Shown here piece by piece: positions 24,250 through 32,332 of a stretch of DNA of 33,840 nt (the stretch's first letter is position 1; each line of letters opens with the position of its first letter). A model generated the notes under the pieces. That model was not told the DNA's origin and searched no databases. It saw nothing but the letters and a program-made list of their open reading frames with translations. The position numbers and the translations under genes are program-made. The stretch spans positions 1-33,840 of the forward strand of contig JACRPZ010000021.1 of the NCBI GenBank assembly GCA_016222905.1, read 5' to 3'. The DNA is from Nitrospirota bacterium. Its GTDB lineage: Bacteria > Nitrospirota > Thermodesulfovibrionia > UBA6902.

Positions 24250-24566
24250 GAGCCGATAAAGAAGATAATACCGCCTGTCAGCGCAGCGATAAAAAACAAT
24301 GTCTTCTGCATTCGCGTCGGGACCCCCATGTCAAGCAGTATAAGCCTGATACCATTGAAAGAGTGAGCTATAACTAAAAGCAGGAGCCCTGCCTCGCCGA
24401 ATTTAACAAAAGGATCATCAAGCAGCTTCCTTAGTAATTCAAATTTTACGGGATCTCTGAGGCTGCTGAGGTAGTAAAGGTGGAAAAAAATATATATGGT
24501 CAGGGCAACACCGCTGATCCTCTGTATCATCCAAGCAAATGATCCCGCCCGTAATCTGTAACGCAT
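24222..24566 (-). CDS. sdhC: Succinate dehydrogenase cytochrome b-type anchor subunit C
   Basis: A 114-residue, three-span membrane protein. RISGVALTIYIFFHLYYLSSL and LLVIAHSFNGIRLILLDMG contain the histidines expected to coordinate haem b, the second being the classic HxxNGIRHL-like segment in a degenerate form. ATG at 24566 overlaps the sdhB stop by one base (TGATG); the frame is also open from a GTG one codon earlier. With SdhD it anchors the catalytic dimer and passes electrons between the iron-sulfur subunit and quinone. Confidence 0.85.
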   Translation of the reverse strand: MRYRLRAGSFAWMIQRISGVALTIYIFFHLYYLSSLRDPVKFELLRKLLDDPFVKFGEAGLLLLVIAHSFNGIRLILLDMGVPTRMQKTLFFIAALTGGIIFFIGSWPILGGIL

Positions 24567-25279
24567 CACTTATTCCTCTTGAAGAAATTTTTAACGGCAA
24601 GGCGTTTCAGTTCTGTTATATGTCCAGTGATATCGATCTCTTTCGGACATGCCTCCACACAGTTATATATGGAATGGCAGCGCCATAGACCCTGCGCATG
24701 GATTATCCGTCCGAGACGCTCGTCAAAAGCCCTGTCGCGGGAGTCGAATATAAACCTGTAGGCCTTTAAGAGCGCTGCCGGACCAAGATATTCCTTATCC
24801 GACCAGTAGGTCGGACATGAGGATGTACATGAGCCGCACATTATGCATGTTATTGATTCAAGTATTTTCTGCTGTTCATCCTTGCTCTGCAGCCTCTCAC
24901 GTTCAGGAGGCGTCTCGGCATTGATCAGATAAGGCAATACCTCTTCGCTCTTCATGAAGAATTGCGTCATGTCAACAACCAAATCTTTAATGACCGGATA
25001 CGCGGCAAGCGGCTCGATCGTTATCCTTTCCGGCATATTTTTTATCAAGGTCTGGCACGCGAGTCCGTTCTTTCCGTTTATCTTCATTGCGCAGGAACCG
25101 CATATCCCATGAGCGCATGACCGCCGAAAGGTGAGCGTGCCGTCGGAATTATCTTTGATCTTAATCAGGCCATCTAAAAGCCTCTCCATAGGATCCATCT
25201 GAACGCTGAACTCCTGCCATTGAGGAGAGCTCTCTTCGGAGGGGTTAAATCGCTTAATCTTGAAATTGTAAGTCTTCAT
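24566..25279 (-). CDS. sdhB: Succinate dehydrogenase/fumarate reductase iron-sulfur subunit
   Basis: A 237-residue electron-transfer subunit with three clusters. The N-terminal [2Fe-2S] motif is CAHGICGSCAMKINGKNGLAC, noted here by CAHGICGSC and the later C. The [4Fe-4S] motif is CIMCGSCTSSCP and the [3Fe-4S] motif CHSIYNCVEACPKEID. It begins three bases after sdhA ends and overlaps sdhC, so sdhABCD is a tight operon in the order A-B-C-D rather than the C-D-A-B order of enteric bacteria. The direction (succinate oxidation or fumarate reduction) cannot be told from sequence. Confidence 0.94.
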   Translation of the reverse strand: MKTYNFKIKRFNPSEESSPQWQEFSVQMDPMERLLDGLIKIKDNSDGTLTFRRSCAHGICGSCAMKINGKNGLACQTLIKNMPERITIEPLAAYPVIKDLVVDMTQFFMKSEEVLPYLINAETPPERERLQSKDEQQKILESITCIMCGSCTSSCPTYWSDKEYLGPAALLKAYRFIFDSRDRAFDERLGRIIHAQGLWRCHSIYNCVEACPKEIDITGHITELKRLAVKNFFKRNK

Positions 25280-25282
25280 GCG

Positions 25283-27007
25283 TCAGTACTTCCTCTCCTC
25301 CGGCTGAAACTTTGTTATCTTCACAGGCTTGTGCTTAAATTCAACCACCCTCTCCTTCTTGAACGCAAATGTATGTTTGAGCCAATCAGCATCATCCCTT
25401 TGAGGAAAGTCATCTCTGAAATGCGCCCCCCTCGATTCTTCTCTCTGCAACGCTGAAGAAGCTATGACCTTTGACAGGTTGATCAGATGGCCAAATTCTA
25501 TGGCATCCAAAAGCTCCGTATTGAATATCTTACTCTTGTCTTTTAACGTGATATGTTCCGCCTTATCTTCTATGATGCTAATCTTAGAGACAAGTTCCTT
25601 AAGTCCTTGCTCGTTTCTAAAGACAGAGCATAAATCCATCATATCAGTTTGCAGTTCACTCCTTACATCGCCTATCCTTTGATCTCCTTTGCGCTTTATT
25701 GTTAAATCTATTAAAGACGCGGCGTTGTCAATCGCATCCCTATGAATATTTCCTCTCTCCGCATTCTTATTTTCGCCTGCCATAGCAATGCCTGCCCTTC
25801 TTCCAAAAACAACGGTATCCAGAAGCGAATTACAGCCGAGCCTGTTAGCACCATGCACAGAAACACAAGCACATTCACCGGCAGCATACAGTCCTTTTAT
25901 AACTCCGGCCTTCTCGTCATTCAATACTCTTCCGTCCGCATCAGTCGGGATCCCTCCCATTGCATAGTGAGCTGTCGGCAGGACAGGTATCGGCTTCTCA
26001 GACGGATCAATCCCCATATATATTTTGCAGAACGTGGTTATCTCCGGGAATCTCTCACTGAGTACCTGATTTGGTATGCGAGTCAGGTCAAGGTGAACAT
26101 AATCTTTCCCGTCGATCCCCCTTCCCTCTTTTATCTCGGTCATTATAGCCCTTGATGCCATATCCCTCGGCGCAAGGTCTTTTATTGCAGGGGCATATCT
26201 CTCCATGAACCGTTCGGACTGTACATTGATCAGAACCCCGCCCTCACCCCTTACGCCTTCGGTAATTAAGATGCCCAGCCCGTACAGCCCTGTTGGATGA
26301 AACTGGAAAAATTCCATGTCCTCAAGAGGCAACCCCGCATTAAAGAGAATGCTCAGGCAGTCGCCGGTGCTGGCAAAGGCATTAGACGTTGTCTTAAAAA
26401 CCTTTCCGTAGCCGCCCGAAGCAACGAGCGTGCTCTTTGCATTAAACACATGGATCTCTCCGTTCTCGATCTGAAGAGCTATGACGCCATGGCACTTGTT
26501 GTTTTCAATTACAATATCAAGGACATGAAATTCCGAGAAGAAATTTATCCCCAAAGGTTTGCACTGCTCATAAAGCGCGGAGAGCACTGCATGCCCTGTC
26601 CTGTCAGCAGAATAACATGCGCGCCTGACAGGCGCTTCACCAAAATTTCTAGTATGTCCCCCAAAACGTCTCTGGGCGATCTTTCCTTCTGTTGTCCGTG
26701 AGAACGGCACTCCGAGATGCTCAAGCTCGACAATTGTACGGATTGCGTCTTCGCACATTATCTCTATGGCATCCTGATCGCCAAGATAATCGCTGCCTTT
26801 CACTGTGTCGTAGAGGTGCCATTCGGGAGAGTCCGGCTCCTCATTGCCGAGAGCCGCGCCGATTCCTCCCTGAGCCGATGTTGAGTGAGACCTTGTCGGG
26901 AAGAGCTTGGTCAGCACAGCGACAGAGCCGTATTTTGCCGCTTCTATGGCTGCCCTTAAACCTGCAAGCCCTGAGCCGATAATCACAGTGTCGAACTGAT
27001 GTATCAT
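25283..27007 (-). CDS. sdhA: Succinate dehydrogenase/fumarate reductase flavoprotein subunit
   Basis: The FAD-containing catalytic subunit, about 574 residues. The FAD Rossmann motif is VIIGSGLAGLRAAIEA (about 10-25). HSTSAQGGIGAALG carries the histidine used for covalent FAD attachment. QFHPTGLYGLGILITEGVRGEG and PTAHYAMGGI are substrate-site segments, and GANRLGCNSLLD closes the FAD domain. The C-terminal helical domain ends with the usual basic KPVKITKFQPEERKY tail. ATG at 27007 follows a GTG one codon upstream. There is no SD, and a TATAAT lies seven bases before the ATG, so the message may be leaderless. Confidence 0.94.
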   Translation of the reverse strand: MIHQFDTVIIGSGLAGLRAAIEAAKYGSVAVLTKLFPTRSHSTSAQGGIGAALGNEEPDSPEWHLYDTVKGSDYLGDQDAIEIMCEDAIRTIVELEHLGVPFSRTTEGKIAQRRFGGHTRNFGEAPVRRACYSADRTGHAVLSALYEQCKPLGINFFSEFHVLDIVIENNKCHGVIALQIENGEIHVFNAKSTLVASGGYGKVFKTTSNAFASTGDCLSILFNAGLPLEDMEFFQFHPTGLYGLGILITEGVRGEGGVLINVQSERFMERYAPAIKDLAPRDMASRAIMTEIKEGRGIDGKDYVHLDLTRIPNQVLSERFPEITTFCKIYMGIDPSEKPIPVLPTAHYAMGGIPTDADGRVLNDEKAGVIKGLYAAGECACVSVHGANRLGCNSLLDTVVFGRRAGIAMAGENKNAERGNIHRDAIDNAASLIDLTIKRKGDQRIGDVRSELQTDMMDLCSVFRNEQGLKELVSKISIIEDKAEHITLKDKSKIFNTELLDAIEFGHLINLSKVIASSALQREESRGAHFRDDFPQRDDADWLKHTFAFKKERVVEFKHKPVKITKFQPEERKY

Positions 27008-27014
27008 CACAATA

Positions 27015-27043
27015 ATTATAAGTAAAACAAAAATATTAGTGAA
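27015..27043 (-). promoter_or_regulatory. Promoter of sdhABCD, seven bases from the start codon
   Basis: On the minus strand -35 TTCACT (27038-27043), 17-base spacer, and -10 TATAAT (27015-27020). Transcription would begin at or next to the A of the ATG. Confidence 0.45.
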
Positions 27044-27225
27044 TCCAAAAAATACATTAGAGAAATGCGGATGTTGTGAAAGCAGATAATTTTCGATACC
27101 TTAGTCTCAATATTAACCAACATAGGCAAGGGCTCTTTTATTCAAAGCCTTCTGTATATTATTTCAATAAATTCATCGAGTTAATTATCTGATTGAACAA
27201 TGTCTGCATTTTTTGATGAATAGCT

Positions 27226-27933
27226 CTACAGCCCAAGATATGCTTTTTTGACATCATTATTGGAGAGGAGATTCTGCGCGGTATCGGAAAGTACAATGGA
27301 GCCGTTCTCCATGACATAACCCCTGTCAGCGGCCTGAAGCGCAAGGTTTGCATTCTGCTCAACGAGAAAAATGGTTGTTTTATGCTCTGCGTTGATCTTC
27401 CTGATTATCTCAAATATCTGCTTGATGATCTTCGGTGCAAGACCGAGAGACGGTTCATCCAGCAAAAGCAATCGCGGCCTTGCCATAAGCGCCCTTGATA
27501 TGGCAAGCATCTGCTGCTCCCCTCCGCTCAATGTCCCTCCTGTTTGATGACGCCGGCTCGGCAGGATCGGGAAGAGCTCAAAGATATATTCCAGATCCTT
27601 TTTTATCCTGTCCGTGTCTCGTCGCAGGAACGCTCCCATATGGAGGTTCTCCATTACGGTAAGATGCGGAAAGATGCGTCGCCCCTCAGGCACCTGCGAT
27701 ATGCCGAGCGACACGATCTTATCAGGACTCATCTTATGAATGGGCTTGCCGAGAAATAGTATCTCTCCCGATTTTGGAGGGACAAGCCCGGAGATAGACA
27801 TCAGGGTTGTGGTCTTTCCCGCTCCGTTCGCGCCGATGAGGGTTATGATCTCTCCTTCTGAGATCTCCATATTAACGCCCCTGAGAGCCTGAATATTCCC
27901 GTAATAGGTTTTGACATCAGCAAGTTTAAGCAG
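27226..27933 (-). CDS. livF: Branched-chain amino acid ABC transporter ATP-binding protein LivF; probable CTG start
   Basis: One of two ATPases of the Liv/high-affinity branched-chain amino acid importer. Walker A GANGAGKTT, Q-loop SQVPEGRRIFPHLTVMENL, signature LSGGEQQ, Walker B LLLLDEPSLGLAP, H-loop in VEQNANLALQ. The coding pattern extends 21 residues upstream of the first ATG: LKLADVKTYYGNIQALRGVN is the normal LivF N-terminus, with the adenine-stacking tyrosine. The only sensible start there is CTG at 27931-27933, four bases after GGAGGAG. This gives 235 residues, the usual LivF length, and an 8-base overlap with livG. The gene ends the operon. Confidence 0.9.
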   Translation of the reverse strand: MLKLADVKTYYGNIQALRGVNMEISEGEIITLIGANGAGKTTTLMSISGLVPPKSGEILFLGKPIHKMSPDKIVSLGISQVPEGRRIFPHLTVMENLHMGAFLRRDTDRIKKDLEYIFELFPILPSRRHQTGGTLSGGEQQMLAISRALMARPRLLLLDEPSLGLAPKIIKQIFEIIRKINAEHKTTIFLVEQNANLALQAADRGYVMENGSIVLSDTAQNLLSNNDVKKAYLGL

Positions 27934-28714
27934 CGAACTCCTCCCCGAGATATGCCTTTATCACAACCGGATCATTCCTCACCTCATCCGGAGCGCCTTC
28001 AGCTATCTTCTTTCCATAGTCCATGACAACAATGCGGTCGGATATGCTCATCACAAGCTTCATATCATGTTCAATAAGAAGTATGGATATATTTTCCCTG
28101 TCGCATATCCCCCTTATAAGATCATCAAGCTCCCGAGTCTCCTGCGGGTTCATGCCGGCTGCAGGCTCATCAAGCATCAGGATAAACGGTTCTGTTGCAA
28201 GCGCGCGCGCTATCTCAAGGCGTCTCTGCGCACCGTAAGGAAGGTTTTTGGCAAACTCATTAACGTATTCAGAGAGCCCTATCTGCTCAAGGATTTCGCG
28301 GCTCTTCCTCACCACCTCTTTCTCCTCCTGAACAGTTGACCTTCCCCTGAAGATCGCGCCTATGATCCGTGAATGAGTGCGGCAGTGGCGTCCTATCATG
28401 ACATTCTCAAGCACCGTCATATTAGGGAAGAGGCGTATGTTCTGAAAAGTCCTTGCAATGCCTTTTTTTGTAATGATATTCGGCAATAATCCATTGATCC
28501 TTTCCATTCCTCCTCCGGCATTAGAGATGTATATATCTCCTCCTGACGGTTCATATATCCCTGTTATGCAGTTAAATAATGTTGTCTTGCCAGCGCCGTT
28601 CGGTCCGATGACCGCGAGCACCTCACCCTCTCTTATCTCCAGATCAAGAGAATCCAGCGCGCGGAGCCCGCCGAAATCCATGCTCAGTTTGCTCACCTTA
28701 AGAAGAGGGTTCAT
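27926..28714 (-). CDS. livG: Branched-chain amino acid ABC transporter ATP-binding protein LivG
   Basis: A 262-residue ATPase. Walker A GPNGAGKTTLFN (38-49), then the long LivG-type insertion up to GIARTFQNIRLFPNMTVLENVMIG. The signature is degenerate, LPYGAQRRLEIARAL, as normal for LivG. Walker B LMLDEPAAGMNPQET, and the H-loop is in LLIEHDMKLVMSI. The ATG overlaps the livM stop by four bases (ATGA at 28711-28714), so translation is coupled. Confidence 0.93.
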   Translation of the reverse strand: MNPLLKVSKLSMDFGGLRALDSLDLEIREGEVLAVIGPNGAGKTTLFNCITGIYEPSGGDIYISNAGGGMERINGLLPNIITKKGIARTFQNIRLFPNMTVLENVMIGRHCRTHSRIIGAIFRGRSTVQEEKEVVRKSREILEQIGLSEYVNEFAKNLPYGAQRRLEIARALATEPFILMLDEPAAGMNPQETRELDDLIRGICDRENISILLIEHDMKLVMSISDRIVVMDYGKKIAEGAPDEVRNDPVVIKAYLGEEFAA

Positions 28715-29940
28715 TTATCAATCCCCCTTCCCTCTTTTACATTCTCAAATCTGTATATGCGCCGTGTCATGCTTATCATACCCTGCGGCCTGAATACCAT
28801 CATGATTATCAGCACCGCCCCGAAAATCAGCATCCTGTATTCCGAGAAGACACGGAGATGCTCCGGCAGAAGTATAAGTATGAACGCGCCCGCGATAACG
28901 CCGGGTATAGAGCCCATGCCTCCGAGCACAACTATAGAGAGGATTATTGCCGACTCTATAAATGTAAAGCTTGCGGGATTGATAAATGTCGTCCTTGCCG
29001 CAAAGACAACACCCATCATACCTGCCCATGTCGCGCCCAATGCAAACGCGGATAATTTTGTCCTTGTCTTGTCTATTCCCATGGCCTGGCACGCGATCTC
29101 ATCTTCCCTTAAGGCTTCCCACGCCCTTCCTATCCTTGAGTTCTGAAGCCTACTGACAACAAAGACCGTAAAGAGCGCGAGCGCTATCATGAGAAAATAG
29201 ATATAGATAGTAGCTCCCTTCAGAGGAAACTGCATGCCGAAGAAGGAAGGCCTTGCAATATTTGCGATGCCGCTCGGGCCAAAGGAGAATTCATTCCAGT
29301 TCTCAAGGATGAGCCTGATTATCTCACCGAAACCGAGAGTAACAATAGCGAGATAATCGCCCCGCAGACGGAGTACCGGAAATCCGAGGAGTATGCCGAA
29401 GAGAGCGCCCAGCAAAGCACCGACGGGAAGGACTGTCCAGAAGCCGAGGCCGAAGTGATGATTGAGCAAGGCATAAGAGTAAGCACCGACTGCATAGAAG
29501 GCAACGTATCCGAGATCAAGCAGACCCGCAAGTCCCACAACTATATTAAGCCCCAGGCCGAGTACCGCGTACATTAGCGCGGTCGTCATGATGTTGACCT
29601 GATAAGAGGAGAATAAAAAAGGGAATGAGAGAGAAATGACCGTAAGCGCAGAGAGAGCGGGTTTATACAGGCGCGGCTCGTTCATGAACCTTTGGAGAAA
29701 CGGTGCTGTATCGCTTTCACATGCTCCCGCATCTTTAAAGCATCTCTCCTTTTTCTTAATAAGGTAATGCCAGAGAAGTGAGAGGAGAAAGCTTCCTGCA
29801 CCGACAAGGAACATATTATGCCATCTCCACTCAACCGCCTTCTCAACAGGGTTGATATGGATCACCATGATTGGGAATGTCAGGAACATGAACCAGATAG
29901 CGGTGAGAAGAGACTTCTTTATTTTAGAGAAATTTAACAT
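28711..29940 (-). CDS. livM: Branched-chain amino acid ABC transporter permease LivM
   Basis: A 409-residue permease with about ten hydrophobic spans. The first 100 residues (two spans and a charged loop) form an extension like that of enteric LivM. The core holds YAVLGLGLNIVVGLAGLLDLG, RGDYLAIVTLGFGEI and the cytoplasmic EAA-type loop GRAWEALREDEIACQAMGID, each diagnostic for LivM. The nearest SD-like sequence (GAGGGGA, minus strand) is about 13 bases before the ATG and lies inside the left inverted repeat of the adjacent DUF559 cassette, so insertion of the cassette may have changed how this gene is translated. Confidence 0.93.
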   Translation of the reverse strand: MLNFSKIKKSLLTAIWFMFLTFPIMVIHINPVEKAVEWRWHNMFLVGAGSFLLSLLWHYLIKKKERCFKDAGACESDTAPFLQRFMNEPRLYKPALSALTVISLSFPFLFSSYQVNIMTTALMYAVLGLGLNIVVGLAGLLDLGYVAFYAVGAYSYALLNHHFGLGFWTVLPVGALLGALFGILLGFPVLRLRGDYLAIVTLGFGEIIRLILENWNEFSFGPSGIANIARPSFFGMQFPLKGATIYIYFLMIALALFTVFVVSRLQNSRIGRAWEALREDEIACQAMGIDKTRTKLSAFALGATWAGMMGVVFAARTTFINPASFTFIESAIILSIVVLGGMGSIPGVIAGAFILILLPEHLRVFSEYRMLIFGAVLIIMMVFRPQGMISMTRRIYRFENVKEGRGIDK

Positions 29941-29948
29941 TCAATTTA

Positions 29949-30385
29949 TATTTCCCCTCTTTAGCAAAGAGGGGTCAGGGGAGATTTTGCAATCCTAAAT
30001 TCTCCATTATCTTTTGAATTAAGCCCTCCATATTTTTTAAAGCTTCCATGTCAGAAAATCTTAAAACCCGCAAACCCATACTTCTCAGGCAGTCGTCTCT
30101 CCGGATGTCCTTTGCTTTTCCATCATCTGTATAATGTTGTCCTCCGTCAAGTTCAATAACCAGACTAGCCTTCGGGCAATAGAAATCAACAATGAATTCT
30201 CCAATAGGTTTTTGTCTGTTAAATTGATAACCGTTCAACTGCTTTCTCCTTATCTTTAACCAGAGTAATTTTTCTGCATCGGTCATTTCCTTCCTAAGCC
30301 GTCTGGAAAATCCCTTCAGAGTCTTGTTGTAACCGAGCATGTTTTAAAAATCCCCCCTCGCCCCCCTTTGCAAAAGTGGGGAATA
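29949..30385. mobile_element. DUF559 gene bounded by ~40-bp inverted repeats, inserted between livH and livM
   Basis: The left repeat (29949-29988) and the reverse complement of the right one (30347-30385) align over almost all their length: TATT(T)CCCC-CTTT-GCAAAG-GGGG-GGGG-GATTTT, about 80% identical by eye. The left repeat contains a perfect 9-base hairpin, CCCCTCTTT/AAAGAGGGG. The repeats enclose only the DUF559 gene; its stop codon lies inside the left repeat and its SD inside the right one. No clear target-site duplication is seen. It could be a mobile cassette or a gene captured between two REP-like repeats. Confidence 0.55.
29975..30340 (-). CDS. DUF559 (Vsr-like PD-(D/E)XK) endonuclease-domain protein
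   Basis: A 121-residue protein of the DUF559 family, related to very-short-patch repair endonuclease. RRLRKEMTDAEKLLWLKIR (13-31) is the family's N-terminal helix. The nuclease core is GYQFNRQKPIGEFIVDFYC then LVIELDGGQHY (acidic residues at about 48, 52, 63 and 65), followed by RDDCLRSMGLRVLRF and a C-terminal helix. The core residues look intact, so activity on DNA is plausible. It has no partner methyltransferase nearby and no relation to the transporter genes around it, with which it shares strand and probably transcript. Confidence 0.85.
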   Translation of the reverse strand: MLGYNKTLKGFSRRLRKEMTDAEKLLWLKIRRKQLNGYQFNRQKPIGEFIVDFYCPKASLVIELDGGQHYTDDGKAKDIRRDDCLRSMGLRVLRFSDMEALKNMEGLIQKIMENLGLQNLP

Positions 30386-30402
30386 GGCCAACAGCAATAG
30401 CC

Positions 30403-31305
30403 TCAAACCTTATTCGCTTTTGACTTGCCGAGTAATCCTTCTGGCTTAAAGATCAGGATAAGCACAAGGAGCGCAAAGGCGAATACATCTTCATAATCGC
30501 TTGAGACGTATCCGGTTGCAAAGCTCTCTGTCCATCCAAGAATAAAACCGCCCAGCACCGCGCCCGGTATGCTCCCGATGCCTCCGAGCACCGCTGCTGT
30601 GAATGCCTTTATGCCCGCTATAAATCCGATAGAAAAATTAATCTGGCCTATATGGGACGCGATAAGTATCCCGCCAATGGCCGCAAGCGACGATCCGATA
30701 ATAAAGGTCATTGATATTATCCTGTTAACGTCAACACCTGAAAGAACGGCCATATCCCTGTCCTGCGCAGTCGCGCGCATCGCTATCCCGATCTTTGTGA
30801 ATTTGATAACAAGCGTCAGAATTATCATGACAACAGCCGTGGTCAATAAGATCATCAATTCCGTTGAACTGAAGATATGTTCATACTTCTTCATGAATTG
30901 AAATTCAGGTATCAGGTTCGGAAAGGGAAGGAAATCAGATGTCTGCGCAAGACGCACATAGTTCTGAAGAAAGATAGACATGCCTATGGCGCTTATAAGA
31001 GGAGAAAGCCGGGGCGCCTGACGAAGCGGTTTGTACGCTATCTTCTCGATGGTAAAACCATACGCGGATGAATATATGACAGCAACCAACGCCGCCAGAA
31101 TAAGTATAGCGATCTTGCTGAATCCGTAGATGGTGAGGACGCTTGCGATGATAAGCGCAGTGAACGCGCCGATCATGTATATCTCGCCATGGGCAAAATT
31201 TATTAGCCCGATAATGCCGTAGACCATGGTGTAGCCGAGAGCGATAAGCGCGTAAATACTTCCTCTCGTCAGCCCGCCAAGCAAAAGCCCGAAGAAATAC
31301 TCCAT
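30403..31305 (-). CDS. livH: Branched-chain amino acid ABC transporter permease LivH
   Basis: A 300-residue permease with about eight spans. GSIYALIALGYTMVYGIIGLINFAHGE near the N-terminus (here noted by IYALIALGYTMVYGI and NFAHGE), FQFMKKYEHIF, the cytoplasmic loop GIAMRATAQDRDMAVLSGVD and AAVLGGIGSIPGAVLGGF are LivH hallmarks. ATG at 31305 is preceded by AGAGG nine bases away; a GTG two codons earlier is possible. First gene of the transporter operon. The periplasmic binding protein (livJ/livK) that normally accompanies it is not in the window. Confidence 0.93.
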   Translation of the reverse strand: MEYFFGLLLGGLTRGSIYALIALGYTMVYGIIGLINFAHGEIYMIGAFTALIIASVLTIYGFSKIAILILAALVAVIYSSAYGFTIEKIAYKPLRQAPRLSPLISAIGMSIFLQNYVRLAQTSDFLPFPNLIPEFQFMKKYEHIFSSTELMILLTTAVVMIILTLVIKFTKIGIAMRATAQDRDMAVLSGVDVNRIISMTFIIGSSLAAIGGILIASHIGQINFSIGFIAGIKAFTAAVLGGIGSIPGAVLGGFILGWTESFATGYVSSDYEDVFAFALLVLILIFKPEGLLGKSKANKV

Positions 31306-31336
31306 AACCACATGCCTCTAAAAATTAATTTTCAGT

Positions 31337-31353
31337 ATTATATCACGATATAA
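31337..31353 (-). promoter_or_regulatory. liv operon -10 overlapped by a perfect 16-base palindrome
   Basis: On the minus strand TATAAT occupies 31337-31342, 32 bases before the livH ATG. TTATATCACGATATAA (31338-31353), two 7-base arms around a 2-base centre, overlaps it. No good -35 is seen. The arrangement suits a repressor operator. Confidence 0.45.
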
Positions 31354-31391
31354 ACGGGTAAGGCTGAAGTTTCGACGCTGGTATTTGGTTT

Positions 31392-31418
31392 ACCGTCTTT
31401 TTTTGGCTGGTGTATAAT
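31392..31418 (+). promoter_or_regulatory. Promoter-like motif upstream of the toxin-antitoxin pair
   Basis: CCGTC, seven Ts, GGCTGGTG and TATAAT (31413-31418), with TTTACC at 18-base spacing as a possible -35. It is nearly the same as the motif at 32333-32360 that precedes the Vsr-like gene. The start codon is 80 bases downstream. Confidence 0.5.
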
Positions 31419-31497
31419 GAGATATTAAAGGGACTGCTGTCGTAAATGTTATGCGCATCCGTACTTAATTGGAACATACATCAATATTGATGTTGAC

Positions 31498-31857
31498 ATG
31501 GATATGGATTTTACGGTAGAATTTTATGAGACGAGTATAGGAGTATCTCCCGTTCGTGATTTTCTGGACGAGTTGAAGGCCAGTGATCCTGACGATTTTG
31601 CATCGGTAGTCGCAGGTCTTGCAAAACTGCGAAACAGGCAGTATCACCGTGAACCCTTATGCAAGGCGCTTGGCGATGGACTCTTTGAACTGCGTCACGT
31701 GGGCAAGCTCAATACCCGCGTGCTCTGGTTTTTTGTAAAAAATTGCCGGATCATCGCTGTGCATGGCATCCGAAACAAAGGCCGGACTATTTCTGCACGA
31801 GACATTAAAACGGCAACAGACCGGATACTCGATTGGCGGAAAAGATTTGAACGATGA
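31498..31857 (+). CDS. Gp49/HigB-type toxin (RelE/ParE superfamily)
   Basis: A 119-residue protein of the phage-derived Gp49-like (DUF891) family: VEFYETSIGVSPVRDFLDEL at the start, then LRNRQYHREPLCKALGDGLFELR, VLWFFVKNCRIIAVHGIRNK and ARDIKTATDRILDWRKR. These match the RelE-like fold in order, with the conserved LFELR and the late basic helix. Family toxins are ribosome-dependent mRNA interferases. The start could be ATG 31498 or 31504; no clear SD. It overlaps the antitoxin gene by four bases. Toxin-first order is typical of higBA. Confidence 0.85.
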   Translation: MDMDFTVEFYETSIGVSPVRDFLDELKASDPDDFASVVAGLAKLRNRQYHREPLCKALGDGLFELRHVGKLNTRVLWFFVKNCRIIAVHGIRNKGRTISARDIKTATDRILDWRKRFER

Positions 31858-32216
31858 AAAAAACAAATTTTGACAGATACCTTGAAGATCAGATGAAGGA
31901 CCCGGAATTTACCGTCCGCTTTAAGCACGCAGGCGAGGCATGGGATGTTGCGCTGCAGATCGCGGCACTCCGTGAGCAGGCAGGGCTTTCACAGAAAGAC
32001 CTCGCAAAGATACTCAAGACCTCTCAACAGCAGGTCAGCCGGCTGGAGTCCCCAAACTACGAAGGACACTCCCTCAGCGCCCTGCGCCGTGTCGCCGAAG
32101 CCCTTCATGCCAAAGTCCGCGTCATATTCGAGCCGGAGAAAAAAAGGGCCGGGATGCGCGTAGCTGAATCTGGCGTAACATACTATCCTAAACGCTCCAA
32201 AGCCAAACAGACATAA
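31854..32216 (+). CDS. XRE-family antitoxin (HigA-like)
   Basis: A 120-residue DNA-binding antitoxin. Helix-turn-helix at about 38-75: ALREQAGLSQKDLAKILKTS then QQQVSRLES, followed by HSLSALRRVAEALHAKVRVIFEP. The N-terminal DRYLEDQMKDPEFTVRF is typical of antitoxins paired with Gp49 toxins. The lysine-rich tail (KRSKAKQT) is variable. It would neutralise the upstream toxin and repress the shared promoter, perhaps at the 31392-31418 motif. Confidence 0.87.
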   Translation: MKKTNFDRYLEDQMKDPEFTVRFKHAGEAWDVALQIAALREQAGLSQKDLAKILKTSQQQVSRLESPNYEGHSLSALRRVAEALHAKVRVIFEPEKKRAGMRVAESGVTYYPKRSKAKQT

Positions 32217-32332
32217 AGGCTGACTTCTATGAGCTGTCGTTCCCTTTATGCAGATTTTACGCATATAAATTGCCGAATTGTCCAACCTCTGAGCGGCCCG
32301 CATAATCATGCAGTTTAGCTATTACCACCCTT

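Noticed and set aside
27090-27225. Terminator after livF
   Set aside because: AAGGCT and AGCCCTT pair poorly and no T-run follows on the minus strand.
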